From: JAAURB01 sp049647265
Lineage (GTDB): Bacteria > Cyanobacteriota > Cyanobacteriia > Cyanobacteriales > Microcoleaceae
Assembly: GCA_049647265.1 (NCBI GenBank)
Contig: JBARXJ010000061.1
Location: forward strand, 104,735-168,734
DNA: 64,000 nt
Reading direction: 5' to 3'
Below the pieces are notes generated by a model, which made no database searches, had not been told where the DNA came from, and saw nothing but the letters and a program-made list of their open reading frames with translations. Of this stretch, positions 53,232 through 62,263 are shown piece by piece. Positions within the stretch are counted from its first letter, which is position 1, and each line of letters begins with the position of its first letter. Made by a program: the position numbers and the translations under genes.

Positions 53232-53794
53232 TGAATTATGATCTTATTTTTTTATTAGAAGAACCTTCTATGAAAAATGTTTTAGAGATTATCCTTCCTA
53301 AACTTATTCCTGAAGATATAAACTATATTTGTATTAAGCACCAAGGTAAACAAGATCTGGCTAAATCGATTCCTAAAAAAATTAAAGCTTTTAAGTTTAA
53401 CCCTCGTACAAAATTTGTAATCGTTCACGATCAAGACTCCAACGACTGTAAAAAGCTGAAAGCTGAGTTATTACAGCTTTGCACAAGCTCAGAGAAATCA
53501 AAGATTATAATCCGTATTATTTGCCATGAATTAGAATCTTGGTTTCTTGGAGATCTGACTGCTATCGAAAAAGCTTATAATTTGAAACCAAAAAGCCTAA
53601 GTAAACGACAAAATCACAGTAAGTTTCGCAACCCCGATCAACTCAATTCCGCCAAGGAAGAACTTAGAAAGCTGGTTTCAGAATATTATCCTGGTACTCA
53701 CTCTAAGAAAATTGCTCCATATTTATCTTTAACTGAAAACCAATCTCATAGCTTTCAAGTCTTTCTCGATGGCATCAGAAAAATTTTAAGTTAG
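53231..53794 (+). CDS. DUF4276 (TOPRIM-like) protein, partner of the AAA ATPase
   Basis: A 187-residue protein. Seen: FLLEEPSMKNVLEIILPKL, with the glutamate expected of a TOPRIM strand 1, HQGKQDLAKSIPKKIKA, VIVHDQDSNDC with the DxD pair, and ICHELESWFLGDLTAIEKA, the hallmark of DUF4276. Its ATG overlaps the ATPase stop by one base (TAATG), so the two are translationally coupled. The likely role is a nuclease or effector subunit under ATPase control. Neither catalysis nor defence activity is demonstrated by sequence alone. Confidence 0.88.
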   Translation: MNYDLIFLLEEPSMKNVLEIILPKLIPEDINYICIKHQGKQDLAKSIPKKIKAFKFNPRTKFVIVHDQDSNDCKKLKAELLQLCTSSEKSKIIIRIICHELESWFLGDLTAIEKAYNLKPKSLSKRQNHSKFRNPDQLNSAKEELRKLVSEYYPGTHSKKIAPYLSLTENQSHSFQVFLDGIRKILS

Positions 53795-53798
53795 AGTG

Positions 53799-54320
53799 CT
53801 ACGAATTTAACTTTAGGCGATAAAGTATACCTTTTAACCGTGAATGAACATGAATCGCTTCTCCTTGATATTCCATTCCTAATTTTTCTGCTAACTTCAA
53901 ACTAGCTAGATTTTCAGGATGAGAATATGCTCGTATTTCCGTGATTTTATCACTCGATTGTAGAGTGGTTAATAAAGCCTTCATTGCTTCAAAAGCATAG
54001 CCTAGACGACGAAAGTTAGAATTGATTGAATAAAACAATTCAAAAATAGTATCTTCATCAGGCGAATAACCACAAGAACCAATATATTGATTAGAATCTT
54101 TCATAGCAATTGCATAAGCATGAATCACAGAATCTGTATGATATGAAGATAATACAAAATTAAATAACTCTGTTGCACCTGCTTGCGTTTTTTGATCGGG
54201 TTCTAAGGCTAAATATTGTGTTGATTCTGCATCTAACATAAATTCTAAATAAGCAGATAAATCTTCTGGGATAAATGGCCGAATGATTAAACGTTTAGTC
54301 AAGATTGGCAATACAATCAT
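53799..54320 (-). CDS. GNAT family N-acetyltransferase (RimJ/RimL-like)
   Basis: From ATG 54320 (MIVLPILTKRLIIRPF), 173 residues; 54350 adds ten residues without likeness. Seen: TKRLIIRPFIPEDLSAYLEFM at the N-terminus, the GSCGY strand, and FRRLGYAFEAMKALL, the pyrophosphate-binding loop in a weakened R-R-x-G-Y-A form, then ..NLASLKLAEKLGMEYQG. It acetylates an amine, such as a ribosomal protein N-terminus, with acetyl-CoA. It converges on the DUF4276 gene with only four bases between stops and is not part of that operon. Confidence 0.85.
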   Translation of the reverse strand: MIVLPILTKRLIIRPFIPEDLSAYLEFMLDAESTQYLALEPDQKTQAGATELFNFVLSSYHTDSVIHAYAIAMKDSNQYIGSCGYSPDEDTIFELFYSINSNFRRLGYAFEAMKALLTTLQSSDKITEIRAYSHPENLASLKLAEKLGMEYQGEAIHVHSRLKGILYRLKLNS

Positions 54321-54450
54321 CTTCTGTACCCATTTAAGAATTAGCTTCAATTATTACTCGCCACAGTAGATTAAATACTCTGAGGTGACCGGGAAATTGT
54401 AAGATTAACCTTAAGTTGCAAGAATAGTAAAAATATAAAAGGTATAAGAT

Positions 54451-56664
54451 ATGACAGCAGCAATCTCCAAACCTGCCTCAGCCGTCCCTGAGTTTTGTCA
54501 AGGAATTCAGTATTTTAGCGAGACGTTTCCCGAATTTGACACCTACGGAAAAACACCTGTAATTACAGAAGGCAATGTAGCCATTAGTGACCCGACAGAT
54601 AACACGGCTGTTTATCAAACCCTGTTAATGGCCGATGCTTTGCGTTATCTCATCCTGCAAGTGACCAGTAGTAAAGCGTCTGGACACCCCGGTGGGTTTG
54701 CCAGTCAGGTAGAAGCGTATGCCTCTTTGGTGATGTTGGGCTATAAAAATATCATGACAGAAGTGGGCCACCATGCCCCCGGATTTTATAGCGCCATGTT
54801 TATTGACCGTTCCTTAGAGGATATGGAAATTTCCACGGTTCAGCAACTGCGCGATCGCTTCCGAGAAATGCATGGACTGTTAGGACACCTTTCTGGTTAT
54901 ATTCCGGGTCTCCTCAACCCAGCGGGGCCGTTAGGACAAGGGCAACATTTCGCTATGTCAGCGGCATTATTACACCGCGATACCCTATTTCCCTTCACGT
55001 TAGGAGATGGCGGCATCGGGGAACCTTATCCCATGAGTAGTATGGCGCACTTTAATACTGCTTATCCGGATGTGACTAATTTCTTACCGATATTAGTCTG
55101 GAATGGTTATAGTCAAGAACATCACAGTATGGTTTCGACGAAAACTAATGAAGAAATGATTGCTTTTTGGAAAGGCAACGGTTTCGCCGAAGTGGTGTTA
55201 GTGGATGCCAAAGACTTTGACGATCAAAACCAACCGGAAGCTTATGTTGATAGTACGGCTTTTTCCTTTGAAAAACGGATGGAATTTACCCAAGCGGTAT
55301 TACAAGGGGTTGATAAGGCAGCAAAATCAGCATTAGGCGGCACATTAACCGTTTTTATTATCAAACAACTCAAAGGGGCTGGGGTTCACGCGCTGGGTTC
55401 AAAATCCCATAACCTCTATCCTAAAGATACGTTAGAAAGTCCCCACATGATGGAGACGTTGAAAAAACGGGCTTTACCCACCGAAGTGTGGCAACTTGTC
55501 CGCAAAAATGCCGAACGTTCAAATGGTGGCCCAGCAGCGAAAACAGTTGTGACGGAGTTTGAATATCCTTTAGCCGAAATTGGTCAATTACCCTTAGATG
55601 AATTTCCTGTTGGCGGTGATAAAAAAGTCGCCACTACTGCAATGGGGGCGTTAGTTGCCCATGTCGGACAAAAAGATCCGAAGTTTATTGTCACCAATGC
55701 TGACGGTAACGCAGCTTCCGGGATTAATAATATTAACCAAGCCCTGAAAATTATTCACCCCACCACCGATGACCTGTATTTCCAAGGGCCACAAGGTCAG
55801 GTTTATGAACCTTTGAGTGAAGATGCTTGCGCCGGAATGGCGGCGGGTTTAGCATTAATGGGGGCGCGAACCTTATGGTGTTCTTATGAGTCGTTTGCAG
55901 TGAATGGTTTACCGATATGGCAAACGGTGACTCAGGCAATGGCAGAATTACGCCGTCAGACACCTTCTACTGTTACACTGTTTACCGCTGGGGCATTAGA
56001 ACAAGGTCGTAACGGTTGGACACACCAACGACCGGAAATTGAAGCTTATTTTGCGGCAATGATGCGAAATGGGAATATATTTCCGCTATTTCCGACAGAT
56101 GCCAATAGTATTCAAGCCTGTTATGAATGGGCAATTACCACTAAAAATAAAGGAATTACTATCACGGCGAGTAAGTCTCCTTTACCCATTCGGACAACCT
56201 TTGAACAAACCCGTCAAGCCTTAGAGAAAGGGGCGGTAACATTGCAGGAAACGGATGGGGATAAAAAAGTTGTGTTTGCCGTTATTGGCGACATGACTTT
56301 AATTCCCGTATTTGAAGCGGCTGCATCCCTGGAAAAAGAAGGGTTCGGGGTTCGTATTGTGTCTGTGGTTAACCCTCGGCGGTTGTATCGTCCCACAGAT
56401 GTGGCATGGGATACTTGTAGTCAGCCTGACGGTGAGTTTCTCTCAGATGCCGAATTCGATCAAATGTTTGGTGGCGATGCCTTAATTGGGGTGATAGGGG
56501 GCGCTAGTTTAATGTTAGAACCTGTGATGTTACGCAGTAGCGCCAAGCGAGATACGTTTGCCTGGAGACGAGGCGAAACCACTTCTAGCGCCGGACAATT
56601 AATGGAATTTAATGGCATAACGGCAGATGCATTAACAAAACGAGCGATAGAATTAGTTCATTAA
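54451..56664 (+). CDS. Thiamine-diphosphate enzyme of the phosphoketolase/transketolase family
   Basis: A 737-residue ThDP-dependent enzyme. Seen: SSKASGHPGGFASQVEAYAS (the SGHPGG of transketolases), the ThDP/Mg motif GDGGIGEPYPMSSMAHFNTA ending in Asn at YSQEH region, a PYR-domain with LSEDACAGMAAGLALMG carrying a Glu at the position that in transketolase activates ThDP, and TLFTAGALEQGRNGWTHQRP. The combination resembles cyanobacterial proteins annotated as phosphoketolase-like, shorter than true phosphoketolases of about 800 residues. Pathway role (carbon rearrangement) is likely but the exact reaction is not certain. Monocistronic; start ATG at 54451. Confidence 0.8.
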   Translation: MTAAISKPASAVPEFCQGIQYFSETFPEFDTYGKTPVITEGNVAISDPTDNTAVYQTLLMADALRYLILQVTSSKASGHPGGFASQVEAYASLVMLGYKNIMTEVGHHAPGFYSAMFIDRSLEDMEISTVQQLRDRFREMHGLLGHLSGYIPGLLNPAGPLGQGQHFAMSAALLHRDTLFPFTLGDGGIGEPYPMSSMAHFNTAYPDVTNFLPILVWNGYSQEHHSMVSTKTNEEMIAFWKGNGFAEVVLVDAKDFDDQNQPEAYVDSTAFSFEKRMEFTQAVLQGVDKAAKSALGGTLTVFIIKQLKGAGVHALGSKSHNLYPKDTLESPHMMETLKKRALPTEVWQLVRKNAERSNGGPAAKTVVTEFEYPLAEIGQLPLDEFPVGGDKKVATTAMGALVAHVGQKDPKFIVTNADGNAASGINNINQALKIIHPTTDDLYFQGPQGQVYEPLSEDACAGMAAGLALMGARTLWCSYESFAVNGLPIWQTVTQAMAELRRQTPSTVTLFTAGALEQGRNGWTHQRPEIEAYFAAMMRNGNIFPLFPTDANSIQACYEWAITTKNKGITITASKSPLPIRTTFEQTRQALEKGAVTLQETDGDKKVVFAVIGDMTLIPVFEAAASLEKEGFGVRIVSVVNPRRLYRPTDVAWDTCSQPDGEFLSDAEFDQMFGGDALIGVIGGASLMLEPVMLRSSAKRDTFAWRRGETTSSAGQLMEFNGITADALTKRAIELVH

Positions 56665-56948
56665 TTCATCCATTGGTAACAAGGAATACTACAACTGTCC
56701 CTAGAGATCTGAGCAGTTCAAAATCATTGGTTGTCAGTGATGGGCTAGTTTGAATTGTTTGATCATCAGTACTAAAGAGGGATGACATCAATCACTCCTC
56801 AATGCTTATCAACAAGATATAACAAACAATAACTGTCTCCGGTCTCCGTTCCTTGTTGCCAAAAAAATTAATTTGATTTGTGCAAAGTTTAACCCTTTTT
56901 TAGAGGGGTTGCTTTATAATTTATGGTGATAGATACTTAAACATTAAC

Positions 56949-57680
56949 ATGAAGCAAATCACAACTTTAATGGGACCTACTCTGGTATTTTTCACAGCAC
57001 TCAGTACCGCAGCTCCTGCTGTTGCTCAAGTGTTTTTCGGAGAAACTTTACCCGGTGATACTGTAGACGAAGCGGCTCAAGTCGAGGCGGATTTTCTATC
57101 TAACTTTGACGACGCTTTTGTCGTAGATTTTGAAGATTTTCCTGTCGGAGAACAAGCCTCTGAAGAGAATCCGATTATCCTCGACTTTGGCTATAGTACA
57201 GCCACTTTAACCGGGGGTGGTGCTGTCAGGGATGCTGAGTTTAATGGACTTCGCCCCATATCGGGTGACAAATACTGGAGCTTAACTTTTGCTGAAGAAG
57301 TTCAAGATACTTACCAGATTGATTTTAGTGAGGCTCAAGCCGCATTTGGTTTTTATGCCACAGATATGGGGGATGCCGGAAATAATGATTTCGGGTTAAG
57401 GGTTACATTTACAGATGGAACCGACGAAATTCTTAATATTCCTCACGGTGGTACCAATGCCGCAGCACTTTACTTCGGCTATCTCAATACAGATAAGCTG
57501 TTCACCAGTGTTGAATTCCTTGCTGATGGCCCCATCGAACGCGATGGTTTTGGATTAGATGATGTGACAATTGTGACATCAGACCGAGTGATTGCTTCTA
57601 CTCCTGAACCTGCTACTGTTCTCGGTTTACTGGCTGTCGGAGCCATGGGAATGGGTATTAAGCGTCAACGTAAAGTTTAA
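56949..57680 (+). CDS. PEP-CTERM sorting domain exoprotein
   Basis: A 243-residue secreted protein. Seen: a signal peptide (MKQITTLMGPTLVFFTALS..., cleavage near PAVAQ), a beta-rich middle (VDFEDFPVGEQ..., with GFYATDMGDAG), and a C-terminal PEP-CTERM tag TPEPATVLGLLAVGAMGMGI followed by KRQRK. The tag is recognised by an exosortase, which is not in the window. PEP-CTERM proteins in cyanobacteria accompany exopolysaccharide production, and this one may attach to or coat such material. A hairpin terminator follows. Confidence 0.88.
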   Translation: MKQITTLMGPTLVFFTALSTAAPAVAQVFFGETLPGDTVDEAAQVEADFLSNFDDAFVVDFEDFPVGEQASEENPIILDFGYSTATLTGGGAVRDAEFNGLRPISGDKYWSLTFAEEVQDTYQIDFSEAQAAFGFYATDMGDAGNNDFGLRVTFTDGTDEILNIPHGGTNAAALYFGYLNTDKLFTSVEFLADGPIERDGFGLDDVTIVTSDRVIASTPEPATVLGLLAVGAMGMGIKRQRKV

Positions 57681-57716
57681 ATCTGATCTCTCTTGAAGCT
57701 AAAGCGCGAATTTCAC

Positions 57717-57772
57717 TGGCTGAGTCAAGATCTTCTTTTTAAGGAAGATTCGATCTATTAGTCCCTCAGCCA
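57717..57772 (+). terminator. Hairpin after the PEP-CTERM gene
   Basis: Outer stem TGGCTGAG (57717-57724) with CTCAGCCA (57765-57772), and an inner stem ATCTTC/GAAGAT around a TTTTTAAG loop. It stands 36 bases after the stop. No long T run follows, so efficiency is uncertain. Confidence 0.55.
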
Positions 57773-58334
57773 TTCTCTACCCACCTCACCTCTATCCCCT
57801 CAACCCATAGCCTACCGTGAAAAGTCAAAATGATGTGTAATTGCTCAAGCCCTCTGTAAAGTGTTCCTTGAATTCACCCCCTCTACATCAGCAACGCCCT
57901 CAATTTGGGTAAGAAGTATTGTTATGTTTGTGCGATCGCACTATAGCAATTCATTTATGATTCGTGAAAAGCCGAAAAACCTATAATTTGCCTGGAATGA
58001 CTTCCAAGATTGCCGTAGGCGTAGCCCAACTGTAGTTGTAAGCCATGAATCAATAATATTTTTTACACAACCTAAATCGGATTGCTATATAGCTAAACTT
58101 CACTTTTATAAAGTCTGCCATCAGGTTAAATCACTAGCTGATAAAGAGTTTAACACAGCGACGCGATCGCTTAACTTGTCAGCATTAACCTACAACAAAT
58201 TACAAATAACTCTGTCTAAGGTGTTACTATAAAAAGACTCAATGTAAATCCGTTATCCCATCAATTTCGATTGAATGTGGCACCAGAGTCATCACGCGAT
58301 TAATTGAATTGCTTACAGTCTTTAAGAACACCAG
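57773..58334. other. Gene-free spacer before GuaB3
   Basis: No ORF. It contains the MITE-like element at 57942-58089 and a HIP1 site. The GuaB3 promoter should lie in 58180-58330 but no boxes were assigned. Confidence 0.65.
57942..58089. repeat. Possible MITE-like element with short terminal inverted repeats
   Basis: TATAGCAAT (57942-57950) is repeated inverted as ATTGCTATA (58081-58089), 148 bases overall; phrases such as GATTCGTGAAAAG and GATTCATGG-like bases inside suggest a palindromic arm pair. The same TATAGCAAT word appears alone near 6885. No ORF inside. Confidence 0.45.
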
Positions 58335-59498
58335 ATGGATATTGTAATTGGACGGGGCAAAACAGCCCGTAGAGCGTATGGTATCGATGAAATTGCCCTA
58401 GTTCCTGGCTTAAGAACATTAGACCCCAGCTTAGCTGATGCCAGTTGGACGATTGGTGGTATCAAACGGGATATTCCAATTATTGCTAGTGCAATGGATG
58501 GAGTCGTCGATGTTGAGATGGCTGTCCGTTTAACTGAGCAGGGTGCAATGGGAGTGCTAAATTTAGAAGGCATTCAAACCCGTTACGATGATCCTGAACC
58601 CATTTTGGATCAAATTGCTTCCGTGGGCAAAGAAGAATTTGTCTCCTTGATGCAAAAACTTTATGCAGAACCTGTTAAACCTGAATTAATTACTCAACGT
58701 ATTCAGGAGATTAAAAATCGGGGGGGTATTGCAGCGGTGAGTGCAACGCCAGCGGGGGCAATGAAATATGGTGCAACCGTCGCAGAAGCGAAAGCAGATA
58801 TGTTTTTTGTCCAGGCAACAGTTGTTTCGACCGCCTTTTTATCACCCGAATCGATTAATCCCTTAGATTTACATCAATTTTGCCAGGAAATGCCCATTCC
58901 TGTGATTTTGGGGAACTGCGTCACTTATGAAGTGGCTCTCAACTTAATGAAAGCAGGCGCGTCAGGCGTTTTAGTGGGAATTGGCCCCGGTGCTGCTTGT
59001 ACCTCTCGTGGTGTATTAGGTGTTGGGCTTCCCCAGGCTACAGCCGTTGCAGATTGTGCAGCAGCCCGAGATCAGTATCAACAAGAAACCGGTCGCTATG
59101 TTCCAGTCATTGCAGATGGCGGATTAATTACCGGTGGTGATATCTGTAAATGTATTGCCTGTGGTGCAGATGGAGTGATGATTGGTTCTCCCTTTGCCCG
59201 CGCTCAAGAAGCCCCTGGCCGGGGTTATCATTGGGGGATGGCAACACCCAGCCCAGTTTTACCCCGAGGCACTCGGATTCGAGTCGGAACCACGGGAACA
59301 GTTGAACAAATTCTACGCGGACCCGCCCTGCTTGATGATGGTACTCATAACCTCTTAGGCGCGTTACAAACCAGTATGGGAACTTTGGGTGCAAAAACCT
59401 TAAAAGAAATGCAACAGGTAGAAGTAGTGATTGCTCCTTCTCTATTGACTGAAGGTAAGGTTTATCAAAAAGCACAACAACTCGGCATGGGTAAATAA
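58335..59498 (+). CDS. guaB3: GuaB3 family IMP dehydrogenase-related protein
   Basis: A 387-residue TIM-barrel protein without the CBS pair of true GuaB. Seen: MDIVIGRGKTARRAYGIDEIALVPGLRT, ASAMDGVVD, the loop GIGPGAACTSRGVLGVGLPQ with the catalytic-type Cys near residue 220, and VIADGGLITGGDICKCIACGADGVMIG. The GuaB3 subfamily is found in cyanobacteria, actinobacteria and some others, and NAD-dependent IMP dehydrogenase-like activity has been proposed. Monocistronic; ATG at 58335. A terminator hairpin follows. Confidence 0.95.
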   Translation: MDIVIGRGKTARRAYGIDEIALVPGLRTLDPSLADASWTIGGIKRDIPIIASAMDGVVDVEMAVRLTEQGAMGVLNLEGIQTRYDDPEPILDQIASVGKEEFVSLMQKLYAEPVKPELITQRIQEIKNRGGIAAVSATPAGAMKYGATVAEAKADMFFVQATVVSTAFLSPESINPLDLHQFCQEMPIPVILGNCVTYEVALNLMKAGASGVLVGIGPGAACTSRGVLGVGLPQATAVADCAAARDQYQQETGRYVPVIADGGLITGGDICKCIACGADGVMIGSPFARAQEAPGRGYHWGMATPSPVLPRGTRIRVGTTGTVEQILRGPALLDDGTHNLLGALQTSMGTLGAKTLKEMQQVEVVIAPSLLTEGKVYQKAQQLGMGK

Positions 59499-59529
59499 CA
59501 TCCAAGCCATTAACTGTATTCGTTTATTA

Positions 59530-59581
59530 GCAAAGGATTAGAGAGTTGTCGATGCAATGTTTCTCACCCTTTGCTTTTTTT
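59530..59581 (+). terminator. Terminator after GuaB3
   Basis: Stem GCAAAGG (59530-59536) pairs with CCCTTTGC-type bases at 59567-59574, with six T after it. The convergent SH3 gene ends at 59580, so it may serve both. Confidence 0.75.
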
Positions 59582-60029
59582 ATTGCAAGGCTTCGGTATT
59601 CCCCCCTTTAACCCACCCGGTGCGGTCTGGGTCTTCTTCGACTTGTACTTTTTGCCAAAGTTGATCTTCTGTTTCCTCTAAAACCAGCACCGTTTCCTCA
59701 TAACCAATCCCACCAATCCGGTTTGCATCTAAACTAGCAGTATCTCGTAAAATCAATCCGATTGGCTGAACGACAATTGCCCGATAAGCGCCTTCGGGTA
59801 CAGTTTCTTCCGGTTCGGGCGTAGGCGTTGGGGTTGGAGTGGCAGCCTCGGTAGCAGAGACAGGGACATTAGTTTGAGCAACAGGTGCATCATTGGCAAA
59901 TGAGGGTTTTTCTGGTAATTCGGCTAATCGAGCCGCAAAATAGAGCGCAGCAGCGACACTGGCTCCCGCTAAAATTAACATCGCTAAAATGACACCAACG
60001 ATGAATTTAAAGATCCCGTATATACTCAT
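59580..60029 (-). CDS. SH3-domain membrane-anchored protein
   Basis: From ATG 60029 (MSIYGIFKFIVGVILAML), 149 residues; 60068 adds 13 residues before the membrane segment. Seen: one TM helix (about residues 5-30), a flexible Pro-, Thr- and Glu-rich linker (ATPTPTPTPEPEETVPEG), and a bacterial SH3 domain (IGLILRDTASLDANRIGGIGYEETVLVLEE..LWQKVQV...GWVKGG). Bacterial SH3 domains bind cell-wall or surface peptides. The protein probably faces the periplasm. Its partner is unknown. Confidence 0.85.
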   Translation of the reverse strand: MSIYGIFKFIVGVILAMLILAGASVAAALYFAARLAELPEKPSFANDAPVAQTNVPVSATEAATPTPTPTPEPEETVPEGAYRAIVVQPIGLILRDTASLDANRIGGIGYEETVLVLEETEDQLWQKVQVEEDPDRTGWVKGGNTEALQ

Positions 60030-60160
60030 CGGATTGTGTTGAACCCTTAATCTTTGAGAGTTTGTCAAAAGAGAAAACCTAAAACGTTAAATTTTATAGA
60101 AAATTGTAAAGATGTTGGGTGATTCTGTCTATGGTTTTGACCCCCTAAATCGATCTGATG

Positions 60161-60922
60161 CTAAAGTTTCGTTAAAATATCCACCCCAACTTGAGTCACC
60201 GCCACGGTATGTTCAAACTGAGCAGACAGTTTACCGTCTTTGGTAATAGCTGTCCAACCATCGTCTAAAACTTGCGCTTCCCAGGTTCCTTCATTGATCA
60301 TCGGTTCAATGGTAAACACCATACCGGGACGAAGTTTTTTACCTTTTCCGCGAGTCCCATAATGGGGAATTTGAGGCGCGGTGTGAAAGGTGGTATTGAC
60401 TCCATGGCCGACAAAATCCCGCACTACAGAAAATCCTTCGGCTTCGGCATATTCCTGAATAGCTGCACCAATATCTCCCACTCTCGCACCCGGTTTAACC
60501 GCCGCAATACCCTGCATCATTGACTCATAGGTGACATCAACCAACTTTTTGGCTACAGGAGACGGGGTACCCACAAAGAATGTTTTTGAGGTATCTCCAT
60601 GATAGCCATCAACAATGGGAGTCACATCAACATTAATAATATCTCCTTCTTTTAGAATCTGTTTGGCATTGGGAATACCATGACAGATCACATGATTAAT
60701 ACTGGTACAAATGGATTTAGGGAAGCCATGATAACCCAGAGGCGCACTTTTTGCACCATGGGCTTGTGTCCAGCGTTCGGCTTCGTCGTTGAGTTCTAAG
60801 GTACTGACTCCTGGTTTGACCATCGGTTCAAGATGTGCTAACAGTTTCGCGGCTAAATTTCCCGCCTGACGCATTTTTTCAATTTCACGATGTGACAATA
60901 AAACGATTGTTTCGGTTCCCAT
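60161..60922 (-). CDS. map: Methionine aminopeptidase, type I
   Basis: A 253-residue MetAP-I, which removes the starting Met from new proteins. Seen: ICHGIPNAKQ, GDIINVDVTPIVDGYHGDTSKTF (the two metal-binding Asp), GHGVNTTFHTAPQIPHYG (His), MVFTIEPMIN (Glu) and QFEHTVAV (Glu). All five metal ligands and catalytic His are present, and length matches the short form without N-terminal zinc finger. Cyanobacteria often have several map genes, so this may not be the only one. The gene is monocistronic. Confidence 0.97.
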   Translation of the reverse strand: MGTETIVLLSHREIEKMRQAGNLAAKLLAHLEPMVKPGVSTLELNDEAERWTQAHGAKSAPLGYHGFPKSICTSINHVICHGIPNAKQILKEGDIINVDVTPIVDGYHGDTSKTFFVGTPSPVAKKLVDVTYESMMQGIAAVKPGARVGDIGAAIQEYAEAEGFSVVRDFVGHGVNTTFHTAPQIPHYGTRGKGKKLRPGMVFTIEPMINEGTWEAQVLDDGWTAITKDGKLSAQFEHTVAVTQVGVDILTKL

Positions 60923-61053
60923 TGGTCGTTTATCTCAATAACAATTGGCTTCAAGCTGATCGCGTTTCTCTTTAGCGAAGGAAAAGCGTCAGCCCATGCC
61001 CCTTTCTCACTTTAGCTTAGTTTGTTGCTTTGATTGCTGATCTACAGGTGATT

Positions 61054-61428
61054 CTATAACTTTGTCGCGGCAAATGCCAAACATCCCCAACCGAGGATAA
61101 ACGCCACACCGCCTAAAGGAGTAATTGCACCCAGCCATTTAATTCCAGTTAAGCTGAGGGCATACAAACTACCAGAAAATATTAGAATACCAGCTATCCA
61201 TGCCCAGCCTGCGACTTTCACGACTAGCTGAGAAGTTTCTGTTTGATTGATCCTCAACCCGACAAATAATAAGGCTAAAGCGTGATACATTTGATATTGA
61301 GCACCCGTTTTAAATATCTCTAAAGCAGATGGGCTGATTTGAGTCTTCAAGGCATGAGCGCCAAATGCACCTGCCATCACTGACAGTCCGGCAAAGATTG
61401 ATCCTAGACAAATAAATAATTGAGCCAT
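61054..61428 (-). CDS. DUF423 family membrane protein
   Basis: A 124-residue protein that matches DUF423 over its whole length: GAFGAHALKTQISPSALEIFKTGAQYQMYHALALLFVGL, four TM helices, ..GSLYALSLTGIKWLGAITPLGGVAFILGW. Function unknown; the family is widespread. The start is seven bases after the stop of the upstream gene at 61436, so they form an operon. Confidence 0.93.
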   Translation of the reverse strand: MAQLFICLGSIFAGLSVMAGAFGAHALKTQISPSALEIFKTGAQYQMYHALALLFVGLRINQTETSQLVVKVAGWAWIAGILIFSGSLYALSLTGIKWLGAITPLGGVAFILGWGCLAFAATKL

Positions 61429-61435
61429 TTTATTT

Positions 61436-61858
61436 CTAATTCTCTATTTTCTGTTGATCAAAATAATAGTAAATCTTTCCATTTTTACAGCGCTTATAGC
61501 TACCGGGATACAAAGTGACTTGTCGATCTAAAAATCGTTGAGCAGCCTGTGAAGACAAGTGAACCTTTTGCATCAATAAAGTTACGCTGATTGTACCATC
61601 ATTGTGGGCTAAAAGATATTTAAAAATGGCATCGATTCGTCGTTGTTTCGCCGCTAACTTCCGAGAAAATTGAGTATATTCTTGCCAAATTAATCCTGTA
61701 CCCACGATAAAAGCAGGCAATCCGATGAAAACACTTGCACTGACTGCACTTGCTTTGTCTTCATCCGTCCCATGAGGATTAATATATTCTGTGGCGAGGG
61801 CTAATCCGAACAAAAATCCAATGGGAATCAATAAACTAGCTACTACCAGTTTGACCAT
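61436..61858 (-). CDS. Membrane protein with C-terminal winged-helix-like part, function unknown
   Basis: A 140-residue protein. Seen: two TM segments (residues about 3-22 and 43-62), then a soluble C-half (about 70-140) FKYLLAHNDGTISVTLLMQKVHLSSQAAQRFLDRQVTLYPGSYK in parts, which looks like a winged-helix fold of the kind that reads DNA or RNA or mediates contacts. This mix is not one I can name; it may be a membrane-tethered sensor. It is the first gene of a two-gene operon with the DUF423 gene. Confidence 0.6.
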   Translation of the reverse strand: MVKLVVASLLIPIGFLFGLALATEYINPHGTDEDKASAVSASVFIGLPAFIVGTGLIWQEYTQFSRKLAAKQRRIDAIFKYLLAHNDGTISVTLLMQKVHLSSQAAQRFLDRQVTLYPGSYKRCKNGKIYYYFDQQKIEN

Positions 61859-62086
61859 GATGATTGGTGTTCTCTAGCTGTTTAAATCAGGTGACTTCAT
61901 TTTATCTTATCTTTTCTTTCATGGATTTGATCGATGGAGATCTTCAGCAGTTCTCGAGATGTTAAGAAAGATGGATAAATTTTAATCTTAGTTTCAATTC
62001 AGTTCAATTCAGTGCCGTGAATCTAATTCAGATGATAGGGTGATGGACAACCTCAAGATTTTATTTCATCACTTTGGATTTAACAG

Positions 62087-62263
62087 ATGTATAAGAAAGA
62101 CTCTAAAGGCGACCTTATTAATTCGGTTGTTATAGCCGCTTTGGGCGCAGGCGTTGCTACATCTTTTGCGGTTGCTCGAGGACAAAGTCCCTGGATCGCA
62201 ATTGGAATTACCCTATTTGCCGCCGTTGCAGCAGTCATTTGCGATCGCGTAGCGTGGCGGTAG
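62087..62263 (+). CDS. Small membrane protein of 58 residues, unnamed
   Basis: An ORF read directly from the sequence: MYKKDSKGDLINSVV..., two hydrophobic stretches (about residues 13-30 and 36-51, GVATSFAVARGQSPWIAIG between), then ...AVICDRVAWR and TAG. It has a CAG-type short lead without a strong ribosome binding site, so its translation is uncertain. The last eight codons fall in the HIP1-linked repeat at 62241-62275, so the natural C-terminus may have been replaced. Confidence 0.45.
   Translation: MYKKDSKGDLINSVVIAALGAGVATSFAVARGQSPWIAIGITLFAAVAAVICDRVAWR

Noticed and set aside
59128..59505. 125-codon ORF antisense to GuaB3
   Set aside because: It lies entirely within a confidently assigned gene and shows no family features.
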